From Narthecium ossifragum (taxonomy: Eukaryota > Streptophyta > Magnoliopsida > Dioscoreales > Nartheciaceae): a stretch of DNA of 64,000 nucleotides. This document shows positions 50,001 through 62,829 of this stretch, one piece after another; the stretch's first letter is position 1; every line of letters begins with the position of its first letter. The notes beneath the pieces were generated by a model. The model was not told the origin of the DNA. It saw nothing but the letters and a program-made list of their open reading frames with translations, and searched no databases. A program made the translations under genes and the position numbers. The stretch lies in the NCBI GenBank assembly GCA_963920575.1, contig OY986975.1:22041897-22105896 (forward strand). Reading direction: 5' to 3'.

Positions 50001-53000
50001 TCCCCAATCTGCAAAGAGAGTGATTTCATAAGTGTAGATGAACAGTATAAAATATAAAAAGTTTTACTTTGGCATGGGTCAGAGAAAGTAGAGATTATTC
50101 TCAATATTAAATTTTTGTAATTCAAATTGCAGCTGGAATTCATGGGGAAGGATTCTCTGGTATACTTAAGAGACACGTTATTTGTGACAATGTACAGAAC
50201 TTCCGTGCTAATCATTTTCATAGCATCAAGAAGAGCCGTTTTCCCCCTTGACATAGCAAGTTACAATCATTTAACCTCCATTAATAATCTCCTTGGTCCA
50301 GAGAATTTATAGGGTGCTTCTTAGTCGTAAGATTTAACTAGTTTTACCTACAATGCAAGTCTCTGACCCATCAACTAGCCAAGTTTCACTTGTCCAATAG
50401 CACATGATTCACTTCTACAAAAAATATATGCATTCATGCACATTTCATTGTCAGAAACATTACAATTTAGAAAGACTGATAACAGATTGGTTTGGGAGTG
50501 ATTTCATATGGTGAATGTCCGTTATTGTTTAGAGTACATACGTCTCTAACTCATTTTTCTTTCCATTTAGTGTTTCCAAGAAAAAACTCAAGTGCTCAAT
50601 CAGTTATTTTAAAACAATAACCAACAACGAACATCAAGTCAATTTTCTGTAAACTATAAAACCAGAGGTAAGACCTAAACCAAAAATGTAAATTTTGCTG
50701 CAATAAAGTTTAAGATAAGGCATGAAAAGGACATTTAGTTAGTGCAAACGAACGTCAGAAGAGAAATGATGAATTCCTTCCAATGACTTGAATGAAAGAA
50801 GACTAAACATGAAACATCAACCATAGTACATGTAACAATGACAGTGCTTACCACTTGGCTTTGGCATTAGGTGAGGGCTCCACATATATCCTATTGGTAA
50901 ATGAGATATCGATCCATGGTATGTACTGAAGTATGCAATTGGAGGCAATTTTAATTTCTTCTTCCTAAAATCATTAACGAAGCTCCTTGTGCCCCACCAA
51001 ACTATCAAGTCTACCACAAGATATGATAGCTGAACATAATAACAAAACTGAGTTAATATATGAAAAAATAAATAAAAACAAAAGAAGACAAAAGGAGCAT
51101 GCATACCCTATATGCTGCACTCTGGGGGACGCGTGCAAATGGATGTGGAAATTCATATGTCGGCCTGCCTACAGATGCACGAAGTAAGAAGGTGCATCAT
51201 TATCTACAGATCACTCAGTTCTTGTCACTATATATGACATGCTTTATGAAGGTTGCAAGCAGAAAAATCAGTTTGGCTTTACGAGACCTAACCAGCACCA
51301 TATGATCACACCATAACAGTGCAATATGTGTTTACTGCCGACTATGGAAAAACAGATTCTAGCTGAGCCCATGAAATTACAAAGAAGTGTCTGCTCAGTC
51401 AAACTAACTAACAAAGCAAGATTTAGAAAGATTATGGGGCTATAAAAGCATCAACTTTGTTCAGTCCCAGGAAATCAAACAGCACTAATATGTCGAAACT
51501 ACACCAAGAAACAAAAAATAGCAATCCTGATAACTGGGTTTTGGGAATTTCTGAGATATAAAATCATCTCCAAATATCAAAAGCAGAGACCTCAAATGCA
51601 GTATGGAAATCAGGTAATTTGCCAATGTAACTATCAGTAAAATGTTAATGTATTAAGCTTGTCATGGAAGCCTTCTGTTGACCTGGAACTTGAGGATCAC
51701 GTCAACTCAAGTATTAATTAGCAAAAGAAAAGGATGCTCAGCAGATATCTTGCCGTGGACCTTAAACAATAACTTGAATTCAACAAAATAGAAAGTAAAA
51801 ACAAACTTCTCACATGTGTATGTCCATTTTAAATTTGGAGGCTTTGGGGTATTTTCAATTACATTTGGATGCTTTAAGCATCATTCTAAAGCCATTTAAA
51901 GATACAAAGGTTCTTCCCAGAAAAGAGGATAAACCAAGCATAAACAGGAAAGCCAAAAACCGCTCAGAATGAACAACATAGTTATCATTGATTGAAAAAT
52001 ATTGCCACGTCCTGAATTTTTATATCAGGACAGTCAAGTAAAGATCTTAGCTTCCCAGCGTGTAACTGCCAGAGGCAATTTTTTCAGAAACTTTTCAAAC
52101 TAATATAGGGCACAAGCATGAAAGTTTGCAGTTTCCAACAAGACACAAGGTTCAAAGCAAATTGACCAGCAGATGTGGCATATACTACTCAGTTGAAGTT
52201 TAATACTCACGTCCAAGGCATTGTGAAGAAGAAATGAAGAGGAACTCCAAGAGCTTCAGCCACATGCATATGTCCTGTTAATATGGACGTATATAAAAAC
52301 CCCGAAATATGTAACACACCTTCAGATTATGTATGCAAAGCAGAAGAAATCATAGAGCCACATTTTTCAAAAAAAAAAAAAAAGGCTTACCAAAAGCAGG
52401 AGGATTTGCAATGATTGCTTGGGCTCTAAAAGGTGCCCCAGAGTCCAAGTCTGGCTCTGTGCATGCTGGAAGGACAGAATAAATTATTTCCTTCAGCTGC
52501 TTCCGTTGCAAAGATATCTCCGCTGGTCCTGATATTATAAAACCTTTATTCCTCGTCATAGCTGCAATTGACATAGATTCTGATCTGGTTAAGTAGGTTG
52601 CATGAGCTCTGTTTCCATATAGTATAACTGTGTGAGTCTGAAGTTTTCCTTTAAGTGCTGCCATAATTGAAAAAAGAGGAAAAAGAGAAGGGAACTAAAA
52701 TTCTAGCAGTACAGTAGATAGTTACCAATTTTAGAAAGAAATGGGTTTCAAAGCATTTAGGAACCCATGGAAATAGTTCAACTTAGTCTTATAAGTTTAG
52801 CATCAAGTTCAAGACGGATTTTTTTAATGAATCTTTTTCTTTTTCACTTCTTTCCTGACAGCAAGTCTTGAGCTTTTGTTTGAAATATAGGCTGGTCACA
52901 GACAACAAGTTCACAGTAACCTGACTTGTGTGGAATCTCAGGTATTCGATAGAATGAAGATGAAGAAATACCAATGCAGAGAAAACAAACTAGAAGACAA

Positions 53001-56000
53001 GTATAAATGAAGATATATGACAACCTTTGTAAAAAGTATCAGTACCAAAAGAAAAATGAAGAAGAAAAATGCAGATTTAACGAACAATTTACAGATCAGG
53101 AGGTTTTACATGCGGCCATTATTCGAGGATCACCACCCAAAGGATAGAATTCAACACCCGCCGACTTCACAAAATCACGAAAATTGATGTGAGTTGCCAA
53201 TCTAACATGATGACCATACTCCTGCAGGACAAGATGGTAAGTATATAGGTGAGAACCACATGGCTGCCACAAAATTTAAATATGCAAATTACTAAACAGA
53301 AGACTCCACTAGAGATAAATCACATATTGCAGCATCACTTCTATATTTATTCTTCTGCATTCATACAATTGGGCCAAATTTGTGTAAGAATGTTCTCTCC
53401 CAAGTGGAGCAAAGTTTTACAGAGAAATATGACTAATGTAGATATGATTTAGGCTTTGTAATGGGCTATGCTGCCATGGGAAGATATTGTCAATTGCTAT
53501 TTTTCTGATTGCGTAGTGATACCAATTATATTTGGCATGTTCATGGCAAGATGTTTCAACATGATATTTAGCATTTTGATGACTTAACATAGTTCAACTT
53601 GCAATTTGGAAACCATAAATGAAATTAAGGAGTTCCATCATTAGTATCCATATGCAAAATTTTAAACTTTGAACTCTCTGAAAGAGTCTAAAACCAGATG
53701 ACATTGTAAAAGCCCTCGCTTGGTCAACCTTGATGGCCCCCAAACTTGCCAATAATGGTTGTCCATACTTATGCAAGTTAGAGCAGACATCTTTTAAGAA
53801 AGTTAAGGAATGATGTGACCAAAAAGACATGGGTTTTAGAATCTATGTAAGTCTTACTATAGGTTAAGCCACCAAAGTAAAACATTGAATTTGTCCTTAA
53901 GCGTGTCTGAACACTAGTCAATCTTAAAGTTTAAAATGGAGTGTAAAGATTTATGAAACAGTAGCATGTCGATAATTTGAGAATTTCAAATGAAAATTGT
54001 CTTGGAAGCTTAATAACATATTCAGCAAGAATAAGGTTCACAGATCTACATGCCTGAAGCCTCTTCGCAAAAGCAAGAAAAGGTTGAACATCTCCCCTCG
54101 TCCCAACTACAAGCATCACAATTTTTAGTCGAGGGACAGATTTACTGAAGCTGGAGACAGGATCCAGGCCATCAGCTAGTGTAGCATCATGAGCGCCACG
54201 AGCATCAAGTTCTAATAACTCGGACGCTAAAGACCCACTAGGAGCTACCTCAACCTCCACTGTGCCATCATTCTGGATTTTGACTAGGTTCTTGATGATC
54301 TTTTTCTGGAGACAAGCAGCTATGGATTAATTAGTCTCTTAAAGAAAAAATTTACTTGAAAATTTTGGGTAGCTCATGAAATAAAAAATGGAAGGTTCTT
54401 TCTTTGTGTAGATAGACCATACTCAGGTGAAATAAAAACCGGAGGTTTATGACAATAGAGCAGATGATAAATAAAGCTATTACCTCAGCAAGTAACTTAA
54501 TCATGAAAATAAAATGAGATATCTGTCTCTGATTTCCACACATGGGATACAAGGATTCCAAAAACGGCATAAATAATGGAATTTACATGAATAAAACTTT
54601 TGATAAAAAAAATGCATCTAGACTAGTGCAGCTGTCCTCGTAATCTATTGTGGTATGCATACAGGCAATTACATTTACAGATATGCAGGGTTGTCTCCAG
54701 ACATGTACCTTTTCATTTTCCGATAACTTATCCAACTTCAAGTCATACTTTGGAGTTTCCTTTTTGTCAGTCTTTGATCTCTGTAAAGCAAAATCATGAC
54801 CTTTGGGTAACAGACTGCTGCTATCACGTTGTAAAGGTGCGGTTTGGCAATGCTCCAATTCTGCTGCAAATCCAAAGTGGGGAAACATATCAAAGGCCTA
54901 TGCAAAGATCGGATTGACCGCAAACAGCTAATTATCCAAAAATCTAATAAAACATTTGTTGTCTGTCGACAAATTGGAAGTGTACAATACATGTGCATCG
55001 TCGTAGCATTTGCAGGAGCCAACTTTTAGTCCATAAAGAAACACTGAACAAAGTATTGTATATGCACATTACTTAATCTGTTTGACATATGCCAGACCCT
55101 CAGTAACAGTTAATTTTGACCCACCAAATAATTGGACATGAATGGCACAACATGTTCCCACTTTTGGATGCCAACAAGAGTGTCAAAAAGAATGCAAGGC
55201 AAAGGGCCATGTGATATTAGAGCTAACTATCATACCTCATTTTGCATTCCGTCAGTGGCATAATTGCAATGACTATTTGTGCAGTAGATCAGACAAAATA
55301 ATAATCTAAATATCCTCTCATTTGAATGCTTCTCTCTTTAAAGTTAGAACAAATGGACTACTCTGAGGTTCTGCATTTGGAGAAAAAAGGCAGGACATTT
55401 ATTGCAGGATATCATGGCACACGCCAGGAACCAGAGACAATAATACACCACATGGCAAAAGCGCCATGGATCAAATTGTAAGTAGAACCATAGCACCTCA
55501 TACAACATCTAATAATATCGAGTGATGATAAGTATAGAAAACAACTATGATAGCATATCACAGATGGCAATGCGAGCCATGAAAAAGATATCGAAAACAA
55601 CTAACACAAAGGAAAAACTCATTCTTGATTGAAGTAAGAAGTGGGCCGAAGAACAAGAGCAACAACATCTAGCAGATACTAAACGTTCAAATCTTCAAGT
55701 AGCCCTCACGTCACTAGCAAGAGAAAACATTAAATGACGCGGAAACCAAAACAAAATTCTAATGTATTCGTCTTCATATGACATTCAGACTGGTCAATTC
55801 CATAATTCTCACAAGCTTTCTTGATATTACAACCATCTTTGGCCAAAAAGCTCACATAACATCACATCCAACACAAAGGAAAACTCAAAATCATCTAATT
55901 AACCATCAGCACGATACCAGACCTGGACGAGGAGAATCCCAAAAGCCTAACTCATCCGATCCCGAGACCCGGAAATCCCAAGAATTCGTCACCACATCGT

Positions 56001-56118
56001 CATCAACGACGCCGGATTTCTCATCCACCGCCTGCTCCTTGCTCCCCAATCCCTCAACCTCGACGACCTCGTGGTCGTCCAAAGCCACGTCTCCAGTCCC
56101 CGCCATCTCCTCCACCAT
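47069..56118 (-). CDS. Sterol 3-beta-glucosyltransferase, UGT80-type
   Basis: Transfers glucose from UDP-glucose to the 3-hydroxyl of membrane sterols. Fourteen exons close in frame to 630 residues: 56118-55923, 54863-54709, 54305-54054, 53221-53110, 52561-52391, 52274-52211, 51164-51107, 51029-50852, 50008-49878, 49491-49389, 48749-48673, 48047-48000, 47514-47365 and 47266-47069. The N-terminal 180 residues are acidic and poorly conserved. The GT28-like donor-site loop VVGTRGDVQPF is at 183-193. Family segments IANPPAFGHMHVAEALGVP, GFGSM and VHHGGAGTTATGLRAG (500-515) follow, the last being the nucleotide-sugar-binding motif. The ATG at 56118 has A at -3 and G at +4; an in-frame ATG four codons on is an alternative. 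Intron 3 uses a GC donor. Confidence 0.95.
53222..54053 (-). other. GC-AG intron 3 of the sterol glucosyltransferase gene
   Basis: The exon ends AGGCTTCAG and the intron begins GCATGT; the acceptor is CCTGCAG before the EYGHHVRLATH-type exon. The conserved junction KRLQ|EYGHHV requires this GC donor, because the GT four bases downstream would shift the frame. Length 832 bases. Confidence 0.88.
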
Positions 56119-57300
56119 ACTCGAATCTAAAGCTCAAACCCACGGCCCCGGAAGCAGGGCATCACTTCCTCCAACAGTCCAACCTAGCTCTCAGCAAGCT
56201 CCCCGCCTCCAACTACTAGTCAAACCTCATCCAATTCAACTAGATCCTCAGAGCTCCAGAGATCGAAACAAAGCCAAGAAAGATCTCTCGATCGGTGTTC
56301 CCGCTACTCGAAGCCCAAGACTAAGCCTAGGAGGCGGAGGACCTCCTCCGTCGACAAATCTCCCGCTTCCCGAAACCCTTGAGAGAGAGACAGCGAGGAG
56401 ACAGCGAGCGAGAGAGAGAGGGAGAGGTTTTAAAAGCGCGGCGTGGGGTTAGCGCCGTCGATGACCACGAGGAAGAGGATTGGCAAGGGAATCGCTGGAG
56501 GGAACTTGGACTTTGGGAAACGGGAATAGTCCCTCGAGATTTGGCGAGAAAGGGGGGATCGGCGCGGGAAGATTCGTTTCACGCCAGAGAAGACCGCCAA
56601 ATTATTTTTTGTAGTTGAGTCCTCGACCGATATATATTTCACAGACTAGTCCTTACCGAGTGTCGCGGATGAGTGTCCACCGTATAAACGGTCACGATCG
56701 CCTGATAGGTTTCTCACACGATTGATCAGGACGTACGACTATTTTATCCGCGGAGGAGCGTATACAGGGACTCGCGTCGAGACGTGGTTGGCTTAGAATA
56801 TCCCGCGGCCTGGTCTGGTTCGTGGGTGCTGGAGGACGTGGGTCGTTGTGGGCCGTTAGACTGGTGATCTGGACGGACAGAGATCTGGCAGGTCGGTCGA
56901 AGTAATGTTAGACTGGCGGCGACCAGCGCTGTCTCGGATATGCTATGCCACCAAGTGTACGGGAAAACGGGGCCGGACCAATCAGGTCGCGCCAGCTCAA
57001 ATGACCACTTTGTTTATATGTATAGTTTAATTGAAATGTTTTGGTCATTCTATTTTCCAATAATGAAAACAATATTCATCCAAACTAGTTAAAAGATCCA
57101 AACAAAGAAAATAAAAATTGATGGGTATATACACACTTTTTTTTTTGTGATTTTTATGAAGGTATATATGCAATTAGATCTTGTTCAGAGGACATATATG
57201 CAAAAATGAAGTTGGCATTGCTAACACGTCTCATAAGATTTGGTCTATTCTGGATTGCTCAAAGTCCACAATTAATCAGAGACCTTTCCAGTAATGTTTA
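56119..57300. other. Promoter side of the sterol glucosyltransferase gene, no other gene
   Basis: The purine-rich stretch at about 56375-56430 is probably the leader of the UGT80-type gene. Beyond it nothing was recognised up to the transposon end at 57301. Frames on the plus strand over 55778-56618 are shadows of exon 1 and the leader. Confidence 0.5.
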
Positions 57301-57397
57301 GGGCCTGTTTGGTTGCTCAGGACTGGCTGGAGTGGAGTCACTTTCTGGAGTGCAGACTTTTGCAAAGTGGAGTCCTGTAAAGTGGCATGTCAGTTTT

Positions 57398-57530
57398 TGC
57401 TGTTTGGTTGGTGCTGGAGTGGAAGCTGAGTTGGCTGACTTTTGGACTTTCTGCTGTTTGGTTGGTGTTGGAGTGGAGCCTGAGTTAACTGACTTTTGGA
57501 CTTTCTGTTGTTTGGTTGGTGCTGAAAGTG
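57398..57530. repeat. Subterminal 54-bp tandem repeats of the Harbinger element
   Basis: Units start at 57398, 57452 and 57506 with TG(C/T)TGTTTGGTTGGTG; the third is partial. Each repeats the core of the terminal inverted repeat. A single similar core lies near the right end at about 63542-63553. Such repeats are candidate transposase-binding sites. Confidence 0.85.
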
Positions 57531-57985
57531 AGGATATGGTCACCCCCGACTAGGGGGGTGAGTTTAAACGCTTCAAAAAATGAATGAAAAATACATTTTA
57601 AAAGTATTAGATGTGTTTTTATAATATATAATAAATTATCATATTAAAAGGATTGGAAAATCGCTGCAAATGTATTATTAGCTATTGTTTTATATGGAGG
57701 TTTTTTTTGGATAGACATGAGTGTTTGTTCTTTATTGTTTCCTTATTATTTTTCAGATGAACCTCATTATTTTTCAGGAAAAATTTGGCAAAATCTTCTT
57801 TATATTTTCAACACATGGAACCTGTTCAGATTGAAAATTTGAACATATTAACATACAATATAAATAATGTAACTTAGCTATTGTTTTAAACTCATTCTAT
57901 AGCATTTAAAACTAGAAAATATCACAATCCGTCTACTTCAATAGATATCGTCCAGTGTCCTCAAATGACGACTACCTTTAACATA

Positions 57986-58255
57986 TTAACATACAATATA
58001 AATAATGTAACTTACAAGCAACACAATGAGTACAAAGACCAGTAAAGAAACCGCCGAATACTGCCTATCATTCTCTGATTTCCCCTTTCCAAGCTCAAGC
58101 TCATAATCACCAAATGACGCCAATGCATCGTTTTGATTGCGGAACCCGCGATAACACGCCCCGCTAAATTTATGCACCTGGGCATGACACTCTGGCCAGT
58201 TGTTATAAACTCATGGGCGTCTTCCTTTGTAGACGACATAAAATTTCATCGTCAT
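57986..58255 (-). pseudogene. RNase H1 N-terminal (Cauli_VI-like) domain with C-terminal membrane segment, internal stop
   Basis: A frame of 90 codons, stop included, starting at the ATG at 58255 (a second in-frame ATG is at 58249). It shows the PF01693-type hybrid-binding pattern: KFYVVYKGRRP, a tryptophan-containing VYNNWPECHAQV, and KFSGACYRGF. A charged linker and a hydrophobic helix (VSLLVFVLIVLLVSYIIYIV) follow to the natural stop. Codon 15, where the family normally has glycine, is TGA, so the copy is broken by one base change or read differently by splicing. This domain binds RNA/DNA hybrids or double-stranded RNA in RNase H1. It lies inside the Harbinger element, on the same strand as the transposase. 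Confidence 0.65.
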
Positions 58256-58329
58256 TAAAGCACACCTGCAAAAGGATTAAAAACATGTTTCTAATTGACG
58301 CCAATGGTAGATATAATACATAGAAAGCT

Positions 58330-58590
58330 AAAATAGGAGTACAGCTAAAATAGGAGTACAGCTAAAATAGGAGCTGCCATATTATACATTCAAAGTAAAC
58401 TGCTGACATTTTCCATTCAAAGTTAACAAACATTACATCTAAAATACGGGGCTTTGCAGTTCCGCTAGTTAGCTGCTGCCATATTATACATGGCAGCTCC
58501 GCTACTTAGCTGCTGCCATATTATACATGGCAGCTCCGCTAGTTAGCTGCTGCCATATAATACATGGCAGCTCCGCTAGTTAGTTGCTGC
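58330..58590. repeat. Tandem repeats with GCTGCCAT/ATGGCAGC hairpins
   Basis: Three copies of a 17-base CTAAAATAGGAGTACAG-type unit (58330-58372) are followed by about three and a half units of ~40 bases (58468-58590). Each of the longer units contains GCTGCCAT and ATGGCAGC separated by about seven bases, a ready hairpin. Located between the small ORF and the Myb-like gene of the transposon. Confidence 0.85.
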
Positions 58591-58858
58591 CTAAAATAGG
58601 AGTAACAACCATATGGTATATATTCTTAAACATTGCAGCCACCCAAAGTTTAGCAGACACATGACCAAACAACTATCAAAAAGAGAATTTCTGAATATCT
58701 GAATATCTAGTTCTTGCAAACCATAGAAGCAAAAAGAGACTAATTGTTATCAACCCCAATAATTCAAATCCTGTGACTAGTGCAGGATCCGACAACACAA
58801 AAAGAGGCTAATGTTAGGAATATAGTTGTAGGTTACAAGCAATGTTACTAATGTTCCA

Positions 58859-59848
58859 TCACATCGCGCTTTCATTGTCGAAGAAGCGCTTCAACCATGC
58901 CTTCCGCATATTCAAACTACGGTACATAAATGCACGACCTTCGACATCGTGATGTAGTAGATATTCGAAAGCCCTATCAAGATCTTCTTCCTCGAAGCCA
59001 TCAACCTCCATTACAACTTTATGTATCTTGTCTTCGGCCTTGCAGTTGCCAGATTCAATAGCCGCAGACATCCTACCCAACACGGCCAGAATTGCTTCAT
59101 CCCTCGCCTCTCCTCTGGGCCTCTTATTCCCGGACCTTTGAGGCATCCTCATAGAGCTTTCACCACCAACGTTAGTGCTCATAGGGGTGGTTGGGGTGGC
59201 TTCATCAACCGGTGAATCATTATTAATCGGCGGATAAGAAGCTTCATCATCAAGGTTGATGGTATCTTCATTCACAACATGCTCGTCATATACAGACTTA
59301 GAGCACTGCCCAGTGGCCCTTTCCTCCCCACAACAGGTCATTAACAAGTCGAAATTCTCTATAGGCTTGTTGAGTAAGGTCTTAGCCTTTGGATGAGCCT
59401 ATATGCACAAAATACGGGGCTTTCATATATATATATAGTACACATAACGTTAATAAATAAATCAGTTTCGTAAAAAACATACCGCAAGATATTCATCCGC
59501 CACAGCCGGTGGCAAGGTGATCCGCCTGGACTCCTCGTTCCACCCAGCCCCACTCAAATCAAGCAATTTCTTGATCAAATCATGCTTGGATCGCAACCAC
59601 GCCATGTGATGGCTTACATTGTTGCCGTCATAGGATGTGCCACAATTCTTATTGACCGCTTGAGCAGCGGCTGTGAAATGGCTTCCTTTAAACCATTTAT
59701 CCCCTCGAGGCTTGTTTTTGGCAACTTCACCAAGGAAAGCAAGCAAGACAGCCTCGGCTTCAACACTCCATCTTTTATTCGGGGTACCCTTCTTACCGGC
59801 TGCCCGTGACCCACCATCGTCCTGGGTCATCGGTTGAGAGGAATCCAT
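58859..59848 (-). CDS. Myb/SANT-like DNA-binding protein of the Harbinger element
   Basis: The partner protein that PIF/Harbinger transposases need for DNA binding and nuclear import. Two exons (59848-59483 and 59398-58859) close in frame to 301 residues. The N-terminal half has the Myb/SANT-like fold: KRWSVEAEAVLLAFLGE, a helix with TAAAQAVNKNCG and the third helix VSHHMAWLRSKHDLIKKLL, then the GAGWNEESRRITLPP segment. The second exon has the RATGQ motif typical of this class, an acidic spacer, a basic KRPRGEARDE patch that may be a nuclear signal, and an MRKAWLKRFF end. No frameshift or stop was found. It lies just downstream of the transposase. Confidence 0.88.
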
Positions 59849-60026
59849 ATCCTACATGCAATATTCATAACACACAAACAATAATATTTTCACACTAGCC
59901 ACACAATCTTTACAAACAAGGAGCAAAGCCCATTCTAATAAAAGATAGGTAAAAACCTACAAAGTTTGTTACAAACTTAACTTGTAAATGTAACAGAGTT
60001 TTATAATAAAAGCAAACACAGCATAT

Positions 60027-61390
60027 TCATGTGTTATAGTCTCCCCACATATGTTCAGCAATTCTGTCACGAATTTCTAACCAAACATTTTGCTCTTCTC
60101 GCTGCCTTCTCGCGGTGCGTGGTTGTGCAATTGCCGGTTCAGCATCCACTGGGACGTTCGGATCAACATCAACCATCATTAACGGATCACTTGGAGACTC
60201 TTTTAGAATAAAGTTGTGTAAAATACAACAAGCGAGCACAAGATCAACTTGTGTTTCGAAAGGGAAAAAAGGATGAGACGCTAGAATCTTAAAACGATTC
60301 TTAAGCAAACCAAATGCTCGTTCAATTTTCGACCGAAGCGATGAATGCCTTAGGTTGAAGAGCTCTTGCTTATTGCGAGGTATATTGCCATAGTGCTCTT
60401 TCAAATGGTACCTTACACCCCGGTAAGGCGCAATGAAACCAGGCATGGTTGTGTATCCAGCATCAACAAAGTAGTACTTGCCTACAATTAATATCAATGG
60501 ACACATCACCAAATGCATTATTAGGAAAAGCACGCATGCCAAAGATATTAGGTAGTGCTTGTACCTTCGATGGTTTTTAAACCACCGGGAGAGGGTCTCG
60601 AAAGTGCGTCTTTCAACACAGTAAAGTCATTGGCTGAACCTTCCCAACCAGCTAATACATATGTAAATCGGAGGTCTGGGGTACAAGCAGCCAAAACATT
60701 TTGAGTCACTCCTTTCCGACCACGGAACGGTAGGATTCTATTTGCTGGGACGTTCGCATGAATATGTGTGCCATCTATAAGGCCAATACAATCCTACATG
60801 CACATGAAGAAAGCAACATGTCATATAAGTCCATTGGTCATATAAGACCGATGCAACCCAAGGATGTTGCAAAAGCTAGTATTAATTATTACCTTAAAGT
60901 ACGGATAATACGTGGGGCTGTTCAAGATTTCTGGATGCGTGGCTGATCCCGGTTGATGCATGTAGAGGTCCCGAAGTTTACATATTGCCTTCAAAACAGC
61001 ATTGAAATATCGACTGATGGTTTCCCCGGACAATAAAAACTCTGTCCGCATCACTCGATTTTTCGTGTTGTGACCAACAATATGTAAAAAAATACACAAC
61101 TGTTCTTCGACGGTTACATGATCTGTGTCCTCTAGCAAATGTCGTAGTCTTATTTGGTTGGCAAGTTCTCTCAATGCATCCACATCCATACGGATGTAAC
61201 TGACACAATAATCTCCACCGGCCCTCATAATCCTATCCATGTGTCTTTTTCTAGTCTCCTCTCTATGCTCCCGGGGCATATCGCTAATGTGATCGCATGG
61301 TGCGTAGTACATTTTAATTAAAATAACTACGACAGCGTATACCACGGCGAGTACCCGCATCCTCTCCAATTCTTCATCGTAGACATCCAT
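60027..61390 (-). CDS. PIF/Harbinger transposase (DDE_Tnp_4), intact frame
   Basis: Catalyses excision and integration of the element at TWA targets. Three exons (61390-60893, 60793-60565 and 60481-60027) close in frame to 393 residues, the usual size. The helix-turn-helix-like N-terminal region includes QLCIFLHIVGHNTKNR and SGETISRYFNAVL. The catalytic triad is present: D173 in GLIDGTHIHA, D249 in YYFVDAGY and E296 in SKIERAFGLLKNRF, with the usual ~46-residue D-E spacing. The conserved ACCILHNFI helix follows. All splice sites are GT-AG. An intact frame together with an intact Myb-like partner suggests recent activity; expression cannot be judged. Confidence 0.92.
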
Positions 61391-62283
61391 CTAATAATAA
61401 ACATAACCAACTACCATATTTAATATTGGAGAATTCATATCTATAGATAAAAGCTTCTATAAACAACACACGGGGAAGATCATGCCACCATTTTATACAC
61501 AAGGAATTAACACAACACAATGAATTAAAACACAGCTCTTCTACACAAGGAATATTGAAACACAGCTCTTCTACACAAGGAATTAACACAACACAATGAA
61601 TTAAAAACACAATGAATTAGGGTTTCAGGATTATATGATCATTAAACCTCATGGAGCACAGATAAGTACATTTTTTGGAGAGTAGAACTAGTATGATGCT
61701 ACAGAATTAAATAGTGAAACAGTGACTGCATTTTGCAGCATGTTATGCATTTTGCTCAATCAAACAGTGACTGCATTTTGCAGCATGTTATACATATAAC
61801 AGAGTAGAACTAGTATGTCACCTAAGGCTCAACCTTGACAGAATCATCAAAAACAGAAAAATAACTCTACTCAGAAACAGAGTAGCTTGCTCAATCTCCC
61901 AACATCATGAAACAGAAAAAAACTTAAGAAGAACTCAAGAACTAATAATAGACTTCATAAACTCCAGTGAGCACGAATTATATGTCAATAAATATCAAGA
62001 TTAATTCCAAGTCTTATAACTCTACTCAGATCAAGCCTTATAACTCGTTACATGGAAAAGGCTCAAGAAAAGAAGGTAACAGATAAGGCCTACAAAGATT
62101 ATTAACAAGAAAATACATGTCCCTAGTTCACATAATCACATGTGCAAGATCAGCTTTCTCACAATAAAAGTTACAGCTGCTTCTTTGATGCATACTGGGA
62201 AGCAAAGAATAAAAGTTCTCACAATAAAAGCTCACAGAACTGGGGTTTCATAGAACGAAACAAATCTCGTTACAAATCCATAG
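61391..62283. other. Non-coding leader region inside the transposon
   Basis: No gene was recognised. Short tandem words (CACAGCTCTTCTACACAAGG and AACACAATGAATTA, about 61510-61620) and the repeated GTGACTGCATTTTGCAGCATG (about 61722-61780) are present. It probably supplies the promoter and leader of the transposase gene. Confidence 0.5.
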
Positions 62284-62829
62284 ATTGTTGCAGTTATATA
62301 TCGGAGGAACAAATCAGTCACTAGAGGAGAGTTTGCTGCATACTGGAAAGCAAAGAATGAAGAGGAAGGGGGTCTAATTGAAATAGCTGCTTCTTTGATT
62401 AAAAACAAGGTGATCTTCTTCTGAGAAACTGCGTTTTGGTTCGAAATCTTTTGCTGAGAAGAGAAAGGAAAGCTCACAAAACAGGGGTTTCATCAATCCA
62501 AACAAATCTCGTTACAAATCCATAGATCCAAACCAAGAAAACCACCATGAGAAAAATCCGTAGATCCAATAAAAATAAAACAAATCCATAGATCCAAGAA
62601 AAATGAAACAAATCCATAGATTGTTGCAGTTATATATCGGAGGAACAAATCAGTCACTAGAGGAGAGTTTGGTGCATACTGGAAAGCAAAGAATGAAGAG
62701 GAAGGGGGTCTAATTGAAACAGCTGCTTCTTTGATTAAAAACAAGGTGATCTTCTTATGAGAAACTGCGTTTTGGTTCGAAATCTTTTGCTGAGAAGAGA
62801 AAGGAAAGCTCACAAAACGGGGGTTTCAT
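62284..62829. repeat. ~210-bp direct repeat inside the Harbinger element
   Basis: The segment beginning ATTGTTGCAGTTATATATCGG at about 62284-62492 is repeated almost unchanged at about 62618-62829. Shorter words (CAAATCCATAGATCCAA) recur around and after both copies to 62960. Frames over it are repeats of each other and not genes. Confidence 0.9.

Noticed and set aside
55778..56452. 224-codon plus-strand frame over the UGT80 first exon
   Set aside because: It is antisense to exon 1 and its leader, has serine/proline-rich low-complexity content and no family match.
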